64,000 nucleotides of DNA from Mesorhizobium mediterraneum (lineage in GTDB: Bacteria > Pseudomonadota > Alphaproteobacteria > Rhizobiales > Rhizobiaceae). The first letter of the stretch is position 1. Each line of letters starts with the position of its first letter. Of the stretch, positions 44,476-52,603 are shown one piece after another. The position numbers and the translations under genes were made by a program. The notes below the pieces were generated by a model, which saw nothing but the letters and a program-made list of their open reading frames with translations, did no database searches and was not told where the DNA came from. The stretch is from the NCBI RefSeq assembly GCF_002284565.1, contig NZ_NPKI01000021.1, positions 1-64,000 on the forward strand, read 5' to 3'.

Positions 44476-45174
44476 ATGCCGAGAACGCTTATCCAACCCG
44501 TCACCCTGCATGTTTTGAGACTTCTTTGTGCCGGGTTTTTTCTGTCCACCGGGATTCAACCGGCGCACGCAGTCCCGCTGTCCCTTCCGGCGACACCCTA
44601 TAGATACACGGTTCTGGATCAGGAACTCGCTGCAGCGTTGCAGGAATTCGGCAACAACCTGAATATCAGGGTCAACATCAGTCCTGCGGTGAAGGGGCGA
44701 ATTCGCGGACGTATGCCTGATTTGCCACCGCGCGCGTTCCTCGACCGCTTGACGAACCTTTACGGTCTCCAATGGTACTATGACGGCCTTGTACTCTATG
44801 TGTCTGCTGCACAAGAATCGCAAACTCGAATGCTTTTGATGACGTCGATTCGCTTCGATGCGTTCAAGGGGGCTCTCGACAAGCTTGATATCTCTGACGA
44901 GCGCTATGTGGTCAAACCCGTGCCAGGCAATGGCCTCGTCTTCGTTTCCGGTCCACCGCGCTTCGTCGCACTCGTGGAGCAGACCTTTAACGGCTTGGTG
45001 GCGGAGGCGCAGGCGCAGACTCACATAGCGGCCACGCCAAAGGAATCAGTGCTGATCTTGTTTCGTGGCTCCTCCACTACGGTCGTTCGCGACGGACGAC
45101 CGGATGCTTCTTATTCTTCTGACATTCCACAACAGGATAGCGTTGGCGGGAAGCCTGAGCTGGGCAAGAAATGA
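44476..45174 (+). CDS. nolW: NolW/RhcC1, N-terminal secretin piece
   Basis: 232 residues from ATG 44476 (MPRTLIQPVTLHVLR). Signal peptide to about residue 30 (ending IQPAHA). The mature part holds the N0 domain (YRYTVLDQELAAALQEFGNN, VNISPAVKGRIRGRMPDLPP, FLDRLTNLYGLQWYYDGLVL) and an N1-like KH-fold (DISDERYVVKPVPGNGLVFV). Secretin pore and S-domains are missing: in rhizobia the outer-membrane ring is split, and RhcC2 (56040-57506) supplies the rest. Divergent from nolB; nopX follows after 300 bases with its own tts box. Confidence 0.93.
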   Translation: MPRTLIQPVTLHVLRLLCAGFFLSTGIQPAHAVPLSLPATPYRYTVLDQELAAALQEFGNNLNIRVNISPAVKGRIRGRMPDLPPRAFLDRLTNLYGLQWYYDGLVLYVSAAQESQTRMLLMTSIRFDAFKGALDKLDISDERYVVKPVPGNGLVFVSGPPRFVALVEQTFNGLVAEAQAQTHIAATPKESVLILFRGSSTTVVRDGRPDASYSSDIPQQDSVGGKPELGKK

Positions 45175-45242
45175 ACATTGAGGATTTCCCGCAGCTCTGA
45201 AGAACATGACTGCGGCTACCCCTTTGTGAACTCTTCGCAAAC

Positions 45243-45264
45243 TCGTCAGTTTCTCGAAAGCTAA
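45243..45264 (+). promoter_or_regulatory. tts box upstream of nopX
   Basis: TCGTCAGTTTCTCGAAAGCT at 45243-45262, then AA: only one mismatch to the consensus (T for C after GTCAG). 212 bases before the nopX start. Confidence 0.9.
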
Positions 45265-45475
45265 TCCGCTCATGATGAGTCCCGGCAGCTCTCGCGGTGA
45301 CTCCGGCCATTGTGTTGGACCGAACCTTGGAGCCGGCCCGGAACACAGCAATTGAAGGCAGGGCAGGCGCATTCGTGACCTGCCGACGCTTGGAATTGTC
45401 GAATTTTGTGAAACGCAAGGGATCTTCTGTCGGGGTCTCTTGTGGGGATTTCAACGTCACGTCTGAGGATGCATA

Positions 45476-47413
45476 ATGTCGGCCAGCAATCTTTCAACTT
45501 TCTACCGCTCAAATTCGCTACAGTCCGCAAGGGGTTGGCCGGGCCTGAAAGTTTCCCATTTTGCGACCCAGCATCAGCAAAGTGCATCGTGCTTCGAAGC
45601 GATGCTGTCCACTTGTGTGCTGGCAGACAAGCCCGGCTCTTTCGCGCAAGGGGATCTGCCAGCGTCGAATCTTGATTCGACAATGGATAACTTGCGGCAG
45701 GACCCTTTGGGCCATCTGGCACCGGATGTCGAATTGACATTGAAGGGCTTGGAGCAACACCCACTGGATCTGCTGCCGCCAAATATGAGGGCGGCTCTCA
45801 AGGAGGACCAATCGCAACGCTCCAAGGCGACTGAAGCCCAACATCTGCTCCGCGTCACCCCGAAGATCGAGCCGGCTCCCAGGCCGAGCCCCGGAATCAC
45901 GTGGAACGGTGGGTCGCTGACCACGGCTGAGTTGCAGATTGTTGCGGTACTCAACCGTCACAAGGACCAATGCCCGCTTACTTGGAAGTCGTTGACCGAC
46001 AAAGCCAATGATCCCTCTACGCCACCGGATCTGAAAGCGGCGATCCAGGGACTGCAGCAGGATTCGGGACTTTTTTATGCGATTGGCTCGCAGGGCGACG
46101 GCCGCTGTGGAGGCAAGATCAACGCCAAGGACTTGGCCGGATTTTCAAACCACCACCCACAAGTTGCTGCATTTCAGGAAGCCCAAGCGCAAAGCTACGA
46201 GCAGAACTACATACCATCCGACGGCAGCGGAGGTTTGCAGCCTTCGGTCATGACTTTGAGCGATGCCTTGCGGGAGTTTTACCGGTACTCCGAAAATCTG
46301 TCCAAGGACCTGAGTCTGGATGAGTTCAAGAAAATGGTCGGCGGCGAATCGAAAAACGGCAAATTTCCGCCCCAGGTCATTGCGGCGGCGCAATATTTCC
46401 TCGATCACCCCGATGCTTGGAACCAGTTGTGCGGTGGCTCGAAAGGGAAGATGCACAAAGAGGATTTCCTGCAAGTCGCCTCATCGTCGATGAGCCTCAC
46501 GCAAACTGAGCTGAATACGGTCGAGATGATCAAGGACCATCAGGACACGTTCTTTGGAAGCGGTGTTCTGACTCGCGACAAACTGGCGAAAATGAAAGAC
46601 GACAAGAGCCTTGATCCGAAAGTGCGGGAAGCAGCCTCTCAGCTCCTTTCAGATCCTCTTTTGTTTGGCCTCCTGAACAATTCGATCACGGGCTATAAGA
46701 CCCATCATAAATTCTTCGACTTTGGCGGCGGGCATACGGTTGATTCCGGCAATATCAGCAAAAAAGACTTTGCCCATTTTTGCACAAACATGTCGTCTGC
46801 GAACCGCAACGTTCAGCAGCCAATCACCCACGGCGCCCAAACCGCAGAAGAGCAGAATGCCGTCGCGGACATGAAGATGGGCCTGATGGACCAGCCTGAC
46901 ATTAAGTCAGCCAAAAAGAACGGCGGGGCCGTCATGCACGTCGTCGACTCCGTGCTCAAAATCGAGACGAAAGTGCTCGACTTGGCGGCAACGGCGGTGG
47001 GACTGCTCAGCTTCATTCCGGGCCTCGGACAAGTAGCCGATCTTGCCTCGATGGTTCTCGAGGCTGAGTCGCAAGCAGCCAATCTCCTGCGTACGGCCAT
47101 TAACGGAGGCGATATGAAGCGAGCGCTGGAGGAAGCTGGCCTCAATATGGCCGCGCAGGCGATCGGCCTTATCGCAGGCCCCGAGGTCAAGCTGGCCATT
47201 CGAAATGGGCTCGTAAAGCACCTGATGGAAGAGGCCTTGGCGGCAGGCATTGATCTTTCGGTCTCGACGGCGCAGGACTACGCAGAAGGCTATGTGAATA
47301 ACCTCAAAGCGCGCCTTGCAGGCGGCCCTGAGCAAAACCTAGGCCTGCCGAGCATGCCATCATTCCAGAGTGTGGCAAGCAATGTGCCCTTCGTCGGCAT
47401 TGCCTTATCCTAG
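45476..47413 (+). CDS. nopX: NopX, T3SS translocon protein (HrpF/NolX family)
   Basis: 645 residues, usual NopX length. Start MSASNLSTFYRSNSLQ. N-terminal secreted region; middle with two related repeats of about 120 residues (TTAELQIVAVLNRHKDQCPL and LTQTELNTVEMIKDHQDTFF begin them, both ending in a KINAKDLAGF/NISKKDFAHF-type EF-hand-like segment). The C-terminal hydrophobic part (LDLAATAVGLLSFIPGLGQV; LNMAAQAIGLIAGPEVKLAI) inserts into the host membrane. HrpF-type translocon component through which effectors enter plant cells. Strong tts box upstream. Intact. Confidence 0.95.
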   Translation: MSASNLSTFYRSNSLQSARGWPGLKVSHFATQHQQSASCFEAMLSTCVLADKPGSFAQGDLPASNLDSTMDNLRQDPLGHLAPDVELTLKGLEQHPLDLLPPNMRAALKEDQSQRSKATEAQHLLRVTPKIEPAPRPSPGITWNGGSLTTAELQIVAVLNRHKDQCPLTWKSLTDKANDPSTPPDLKAAIQGLQQDSGLFYAIGSQGDGRCGGKINAKDLAGFSNHHPQVAAFQEAQAQSYEQNYIPSDGSGGLQPSVMTLSDALREFYRYSENLSKDLSLDEFKKMVGGESKNGKFPPQVIAAAQYFLDHPDAWNQLCGGSKGKMHKEDFLQVASSSMSLTQTELNTVEMIKDHQDTFFGSGVLTRDKLAKMKDDKSLDPKVREAASQLLSDPLLFGLLNNSITGYKTHHKFFDFGGGHTVDSGNISKKDFAHFCTNMSSANRNVQQPITHGAQTAEEQNAVADMKMGLMDQPDIKSAKKNGGAVMHVVDSVLKIETKVLDLAATAVGLLSFIPGLGQVADLASMVLEAESQAANLLRTAINGGDMKRALEEAGLNMAAQAIGLIAGPEVKLAIRNGLVKHLMEEALAAGIDLSVSTAQDYAEGYVNNLKARLAGGPEQNLGLPSMPSFQSVASNVPFVGIALS

Positions 47414-47589
47414 CCGTCGCCTTGCGCGGAAGCTTTGGCTCGCGCGCTGACATAAGGGTCATTGTGGCACAAGCAGGGGTTCATCCGCATCAACGCAAGC
47501 GGTGTTCCTGACGCCATCTGGATCGGACTGTGAGGGGGATGTCCGAAGTCTGTGAAGGCTTCGGTATATGACGACTTCAGAGTTACGCT

Positions 47590-47700
47590 GAGCCCAGCCA
47601 TCTCGAGCCGGTGCGCCGGGTCGAGGTTTTCACGGGCGCCGGCCGGCAGCGGGAATGGTCTCCGGAAGGCACGGCGCGGATGGTGGCGGAGCGGCGCAGC
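47590..47700 (+). pseudogene. IS66 ORF1 (tnpA-like) remnant
   Basis: Short stretch whose frames give RRVEVFTGAGRRREWSPE, the typical start of the IS66-family first ORF; nothing after it is recognisable. Only about 100 bases are preserved. Confidence 0.5.
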
Positions 47701-47889
47701 CGAAGGAACGGCTGTCGCGCGCCCAGGGCGGCCTCCCGAACAGCCAGACGATGATCTCCTGCCTTGGGCCTATATCCTTGTGCCCACGCTCAAGGCAGTC
47801 GGCTGAAAACAGCGCTGATTTAAAACAGCATTATCCTGCACTGCACCCTCGATCCTTGCGCTCACCGATCGCTCGTCGACACGCACGCG

Positions 47890-48065
47890 GTCAAGTCGTT
47901 ATCGGCGCTATGCCGATGGGCTTCGAGAGCAAGGTGGACGCTGAGCGGTGCGTCAGCCTCAGGGCGCGGCTGGCCAGCTTTGCGTCTCACGCTCTATGAC
48001 GGCAACACCCGGCTGATCCACTTGGCCTGTTCGCGGGCTCCCGGCAGCGGCGCGGAAGCCACGGT
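47890..48065 (+). pseudogene. Group II intron reverse transcriptase remnant
   Basis: Plus-strand text DAERCVSLRARLASF followed, after a frame change, by LTLYDGNTRLIHLA resembles the part after the RT catalytic core (DAERCLKDLRERLASFGLTL, HPEKTRLIEFG in intact maturases). The YADD active site is not preserved here. Likely a fragment of an intron-encoded protein. Confidence 0.45.
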
Positions 48066-48471
48066 CCGCCTTCCTCGGCTTCAGGCCAAAGACACCGCAG
48101 CATGCTCCAGAGCTATGTCTGCCGCCTTCGCCCCATCGTCGCTGGTCATGTGGAAAGGACAAGTAGGCTACGCACCCCATAATCCCGTCGGGCAGGATTC
48201 GGCAGTCGACGGCGAGACATTCGCCAAACCTCATTCTTGATTCTCAGCAACGTTAAAAAAAATTCACATAATGTTCGTGAGCGTAGTCTCCTGTCAGGTG
48301 GTACATTCGCCACAATATCTGGCGTCTTAGTCGTAGAAAGGACTGTGATCCATCTTCCATTAGCATCCATACCAGCGGATTTACAGCAAATGACGAGAGA
48401 GGTCTCATGCGGATTGATGGGGATAGAAGGGCTAGCGGCTTGCTGCATCCCGTCCGGGTTGATGCCAACCA
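48066..48471. other. Spacer left of the one-carbon gene group
   Basis: No recognised gene. An A-rich run (about 48256-48265) and AT-rich text near 48241-48285 could hold the promoter for the gene group that follows, but no consensus is clear. Confidence 0.35.
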
Positions 48472-48816
48472 ATGTTGACACTGGTAAATCGCCTAAGGAC
48501 GGCAGCGCATCTTGATCGTCTTCGAATCCTGGGCCTTTGCGCGCATGCGGATCTAACCGTCGGCGAGCTGGCCGATATTACCAGTCTGCCTCGCGAGCAG
48601 GTTCGACGCCACGTCCGGCGGCTGGTCAGAGCCAACTTTCTTTGCTGCAACGAACAACGTCCGCAGTCTTCGTACCATATGCAAGCAGGAGGCAAGGATG
48701 GCGGGCTGGCTCAATTGGTGGTCGATCTCCTGCCCCACGATGATGGCCACCATAAAAGAGACCTACAACGCCTAGAAGCAATACAAGACGCGCGGTTGAA
48801 GGGACCGCCTGCTTGA
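48472..48816 (+). CDS. ArsR-type HTH protein, truncated relative to ArsR-methyltransferase fusions
   Basis: 114 residues. Winged HTH at about 8-60: AHLDRLRILGLCAHADLTVG, ELADITSLPREQVRRHVRRL. Then LAQLVVDLLPHDDGHHKRDL and RLEAIQDAR, the linker found in alphaproteobacterial proteins in which an ArsR domain is fused to a SAM-dependent methyltransferase; here the frame stops right after the linker, so the methyltransferase is missing. In chromosomes such genes often lie with metF/metH. Position 37 bases before glyA suggests it is the regulator, or the relic of one, of the one-carbon gene group. Metal-binding cysteines of ArsR proper are not evident. Confidence 0.65.
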   Translation: MLTLVNRLRTAAHLDRLRILGLCAHADLTVGELADITSLPREQVRRHVRRLVRANFLCCNEQRPQSSYHMQAGGKDGGLAQLVVDLLPHDDGHHKRDLQRLEAIQDARLKGPPA

Positions 48817-48853
48817 TCGTGAAATAGATCAGTCCAAATGGAGCGCGACTACC

Positions 48854-50191
48854 ATGGATAACTCCGCCGGCGGCGCCATCGCGCAGCCCGACACTTACGG
48901 GCGGCCTCACTTAGCCGCCGCCGACTCCCGCGTTCACGAACTGCTTCTAAGACAGGAGCGCCAGGAGCGGACAACTCTCAAACTGATCGCCTCTGAGAAC
49001 TTTGCCTCCTCGGCGGTGTTGGAAGCCACCGGGTCGATTTTCACCAACAAGTATGCCGAGGGATACCCCGGTGCGCGCTACTACGCCGGAAACGAGATCG
49101 TCGATGAGCTTGAGACCCTCGCGATCGAGCGCCTGAAAGCGCTATTTGGCAGTGAACACGCCAACGTCCAGCCTTATTCAGGCTCGCCAGCCAACCAGGC
49201 TGTCTATCGCGCGCTTTTGAGCCCCCGTGACAAAGTCATGGGCTTGCCTTTACCCGAAGGCGGCCATCTGACTCACGGTTGGTCCGTCAATTTTTCCGGC
49301 AGCGATTATCAGCGCGTCCCGTACAGGCTGCACGAAAAGACACAGCAAATTGACTATGACCACTTGCGCGAGACCGCCAAGGGGGAACGCCCGAAGCTAA
49401 TTTGGGTCGGCGGAACTGCTTATCCGCGTATTTTTGACTACGCGGCAATGGCCGAAATTGCTTCGGAGGTGAACTCGTATCTGGTGGCTGACATCGCCCA
49501 CATCTGCGGCCTGGTTGTCGCAGGAGTGCATCCGAACCCCGTGTCCCATTGCGATGTGGTCACCAGCACCTCTCACAAGTCGATCCGCGGTCCCCGGGGT
49601 GGCTTCATTTTATCAAGGAATGAAGACCGTTATCAGCCCCTCCATCATCCGAAGAGCAAACACAATCTGGCCAAACGTATAGACCGCGCCGTGTTCCCTC
49701 TTCTGCAAGGCGGACCGCATATGAATACTATCGCCGCGCTTGCCGTCGCTTTGCAGGAAGCAGCGAACTCGTCCTTTCGTGTCTACGGTCAGCAGATCGT
49801 CCACAACGCCAAGGCTCTGGCCCAGGCGCTTCTGGAGCGAGGTTATGAACTCGTCACCGGGGGCACTGACAATCACATGCTGATCCTTGATCTTCGGGAC
49901 CGGCCGCTGTCAGGCAAAGCCTATGCAGAGCGCTTATCGCGTGCAGGCATCATTGCGAATTTCAATATGGTCCCGGGCGACCGACGGCATCCGGCGCTGA
50001 CAAGCGGCATCCGCTTAGGGACACCAGCGGTGACGTCCATGGGCATGCGCGAAACGGAGATGGTGCAGATCGCCGCTTTCATCGACTCGGTCTGCCGCCA
50101 GCCCGATGACCAGGAAGTTCATGCGAGCGTACGAAGAGACGTTGCCGACTTCTGCACTGCGTTCGATGTTCCCGGCATCACCGACCGATAA
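48854..50191 (+). CDS. glyA: Serine hydroxymethyltransferase
   Basis: 445 residues, near the usual 430-440. PLP lysine at about 242 in TSTSHKSIRGPRGG, folate/substrate motifs ENFASSAVLEATGSIFTNKY and AEGYPGARYYAGNEIVD. Converts serine and tetrahydrofolate to glycine and methylene-THF, or the reverse. Some normally constant text is altered (PYSGSPANQAVY for PHSGAQANQAVF; VGGTAYPRIFDYA), so it is a divergent paralogue. Start ATG 48854 with an N-terminal extension of about 15 residues. metK follows after 57 bases; likely one transcript with metK, the kinase gene and tdh. Confidence 0.92.
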   Translation: MDNSAGGAIAQPDTYGRPHLAAADSRVHELLLRQERQERTTLKLIASENFASSAVLEATGSIFTNKYAEGYPGARYYAGNEIVDELETLAIERLKALFGSEHANVQPYSGSPANQAVYRALLSPRDKVMGLPLPEGGHLTHGWSVNFSGSDYQRVPYRLHEKTQQIDYDHLRETAKGERPKLIWVGGTAYPRIFDYAAMAEIASEVNSYLVADIAHICGLVVAGVHPNPVSHCDVVTSTSHKSIRGPRGGFILSRNEDRYQPLHHPKSKHNLAKRIDRAVFPLLQGGPHMNTIAALAVALQEAANSSFRVYGQQIVHNAKALAQALLERGYELVTGGTDNHMLILDLRDRPLSGKAYAERLSRAGIIANFNMVPGDRRHPALTSGIRLGTPAVTSMGMRETEMVQIAAFIDSVCRQPDDQEVHASVRRDVADFCTAFDVPGITDR

Positions 50192-50248
50192 GCCACCCCA
50201 ATCCAGAAACTCCTCACTAACTCCAGCACTTGAAGCGAGGGCATTTTT

Positions 50249-51424
50249 ATGACCAGGCAGTTCGTGTTCTCTTCCGAATCCGTCGGCGCGGGACACCCCG
50301 ATAAGATGGCAGACAACATCTCCGATGCCATTCTCGATGCGGTCCTGCGCACCGATCCGAAGGCGCGCGTCGCCTGTGAAGTGTTGGTGAAGACGGGGAT
50401 GGTCGTTGTGGCTGGCGAGATCACCAGCCATGCACACATCGATTACAGCCAAGTCGCCCGCGATACGATACTCGATATTGGCTACGACGATGATGCGATT
50501 GGCTTTGATGGTCGACGTTGCGCCGTCGTTCTGGCCCTCACCGAGCAGTCGCCCGACATAAGCCAGGGCGTTGATGAAGGACGAGGGCAGGATCTCGGGC
50601 AAGGGGCAGGGGATCAGGGCATCATGTTTGGATTCGCATGCAACGAGACGGATACATTGATGCCCCTGCCGATCCAACTCGCTCACCATTTGACGAAAAG
50701 ACAGGCCGAGGTCCGGAAAGCGGGACAGCTTGGCTGGCTGCGTCCGGACGTGAAATCTCAAGTGTCCGTACGCTACGAAGGGCTCCGCCCGGTGGCGCTG
50801 GATACCATAGTCCTGTCAACGCAGCATGACGAAGCGGTCTCACAAGCCACGGTCCGCGAAGGCGTCATTGAGGAGATCATAAAACCGGTCCTGCCGGCCC
50901 ACCTGGATACTTCGGGGATCAGATTTCTGGTCAACCCAACAGGGCGGTTCGTGGTCGGTGGGCCTGCCGGCGACTGCGGCCTCACAGGACGGAAGATCAT
51001 CGTCGATTCCTACGGTGGGACCGGGCGTCACGGCGGCGGTGCCTTTTCGGGCAAGGACCCATCCAAGGTTGACCGCTCGGCGGCCTATGCCGCCCGGTAT
51101 GTCGCGAAGAACATCGTTGCCAGCGGCCTTGCGGAGGTCTGCGAGGTTCAGCTTGCCTACGCGATCGGCGTGGCCAGTCCGGTTTCTGTCATGGTCAATA
51201 CCTTCGGAACCGCAAGGATCGAGGAAAAAAGGATCGAGCGCCTTGTTCTCGAGGTTTTCAATCTCCGACCGAAAGGCATCATCAAGATGCTTGATCTCTT
51301 ACGGCCGATATACCGCAAGACGGCGACATACGGACACTTCGGGCGTGAAGAGCCTGAGTTCACTTGGGAGAAGACGGACAAAGCTGACGATTTGCTGCGT
51401 GAAGCCGGACCGGCAGCTGCGTGA
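50249..51424 (+). CDS. metK: S-adenosylmethionine synthetase, enterobacterial type
   Basis: 391 residues. Motifs: ESVGAGHPDKMADNISDAIL (ATP/Mg site), VACEVLVKTGMVVVAGEIT, GAGDQGIMFGFACNETD (methionine loop), GGPAGDCGLTGRKIIVDSYG, and GRHGGGAFSGKDPSKVDRSA. All catalytic residues appear present. Along most of its length it resembles E. coli-type MetK, not the longer divergent form that serves as housekeeping MetK in rhizobia, so it is probably acquired. Produces SAM from Met and ATP; more SAM may be needed for Nod factor N-methylation or other methylations (inference). Small gap to glyA; 86 bases to the next gene. Confidence 0.95.
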   Translation: MTRQFVFSSESVGAGHPDKMADNISDAILDAVLRTDPKARVACEVLVKTGMVVVAGEITSHAHIDYSQVARDTILDIGYDDDAIGFDGRRCAVVLALTEQSPDISQGVDEGRGQDLGQGAGDQGIMFGFACNETDTLMPLPIQLAHHLTKRQAEVRKAGQLGWLRPDVKSQVSVRYEGLRPVALDTIVLSTQHDEAVSQATVREGVIEEIIKPVLPAHLDTSGIRFLVNPTGRFVVGGPAGDCGLTGRKIIVDSYGGTGRHGGGAFSGKDPSKVDRSAAYAARYVAKNIVASGLAEVCEVQLAYAIGVASPVSVMVNTFGTARIEEKRIERLVLEVFNLRPKGIIKMLDLLRPIYRKTATYGHFGREEPEFTWEKTDKADDLLREAGPAAA

Positions 51425-51509
51425 GGGCGGCTGGATCAAGCGCATGCGGCAACCCATTTCAACTCGCGAGACCACGCCCGGCCGGCGTGGCAAGAAGCCG
51501 GCTCGGGTT

Positions 51510-52538
51510 ATGGCGGAGATTTTGATGCCGGATTATGACGTGCTTTGCATCGGCAATGCCATTGTCGACATCATCGCCCAGTGCGACGAGGAATTCCTCG
51601 AGACGAACGGCATCATCAAGGGCGCGATGAACCTCATCGACACACAACGCGCCGAGTTGCTCTACAGCCGCATGGGCCCGGCGATCGAGGCCTCCGGCGG
51701 CAGCGCCGGCAACACGGCGGCCGGCGTCGCCAGCTTTGGCGGCCGCGCCGCCTTCTTCGGCAAGGTCTCCAACGATGCGCTGGGCGAAATCTACGCCCAC
51801 GACATCCATGCGCAGGGCGTCGCCTTCGACACCACGTCGCTCAAGGGTGAGCCGCCGACGGCGCGCTCGATGATCTTCGTCACGCCCGACGGCGAGCGCT
51901 CGATGAACACCTATCTCGGCGCCTGCGTCGAGCTTGGCCCTGAGGATGTCGAAGCCGACAAGGCGTCTGGCGCCAAGGTCACCTATTTCGAAGGCTATCT
52001 GTGGGACCCGCCGCGCGCCAAGGAGGCAATCCGCCAGACGGCGAAGCTGGCGCACGCGGCAGGCCGCGAAGTGTCGATGACGCTATCGGATTCGTTCTGC
52101 GTCGACCGCTACCGCGACGAATTCCTCGACCTGATGCGCTCGGGCACGGTCGACATCGTCTTTGCCAACAGCCACGAGATCAAGTCGCTCTACCAGACAT
52201 CGTCGTTCGACGAGGCGCTGGCCCAGATCCGCAAGGATTGCCGGATCGCCGCCGTGACACGCTCTGAAAAGGGCTCCGTCATCGTGCGCGGCGACGAGAC
52301 CGTGGTGATCAAGGCGACCGCCATCAAGGAACTGGTCGACACGACGGGCGCCGGCGATCTCTATGCCGCCGGCTTCCTGCATGGCTACACGCAAGGCCGC
52401 GACCTGCAGACTTGCGGCGACCTTGGCTCACTGGCAGCCGGATTGGTGATCCAGCAGATCGGCCCCAGGCCCCGTCAGAATTTGCGCCGCGAGGCCGAGC
52501 AGGCGGGGCTGACCATTCCGGACGTTCAAACGAGTTAG
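51510..52538 (+). CDS. PfkB-family sugar/nucleoside kinase, likely adenosine kinase
   Basis: 342 residues from ATG 51510 (MAEILMPDYDVLCIG); a long upstream frame through metK is rejected. PfkB signature 1 GGSAGNTAAGVASFGGRAAF near residues 57-76 and signature 2 DTTGAGDLYAAGFLHGYTQG near 275-294 with the catalytic Asp. The N-terminus YDVLCIGNAIVDIIAQCDEE fits the adenosine kinase-like group. Adenosine is what remains of SAM after methylation and hydrolysis of S-adenosylhomocysteine, so salvage to AMP would fit next to metK. GC-rich codon choice is like chromosomal Mesorhizobium genes and higher than that of glyA and metK, which suggests a different origin. Another sugar substrate cannot be excluded. 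Confidence 0.87.
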   Translation: MAEILMPDYDVLCIGNAIVDIIAQCDEEFLETNGIIKGAMNLIDTQRAELLYSRMGPAIEASGGSAGNTAAGVASFGGRAAFFGKVSNDALGEIYAHDIHAQGVAFDTTSLKGEPPTARSMIFVTPDGERSMNTYLGACVELGPEDVEADKASGAKVTYFEGYLWDPPRAKEAIRQTAKLAHAAGREVSMTLSDSFCVDRYRDEFLDLMRSGTVDIVFANSHEIKSLYQTSSFDEALAQIRKDCRIAAVTRSEKGSVIVRGDETVVIKATAIKELVDTTGAGDLYAAGFLHGYTQGRDLQTCGDLGSLAAGLVIQQIGPRPRQNLRREAEQAGLTIPDVQTS

Positions 52539-52603
52539 TGGCCTACCTTCCCGTTGTGCAGGCTATCTCGCCAGAAGCGCAATCACGGAATAGGGAAATC
52601 CTG

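Noticed and set aside
50958..52538. 526-codon frame that joins part of metK to the kinase gene
   Set aside because: The first 184 codons are an alternative frame of metK; the kinase family starts at 51510.
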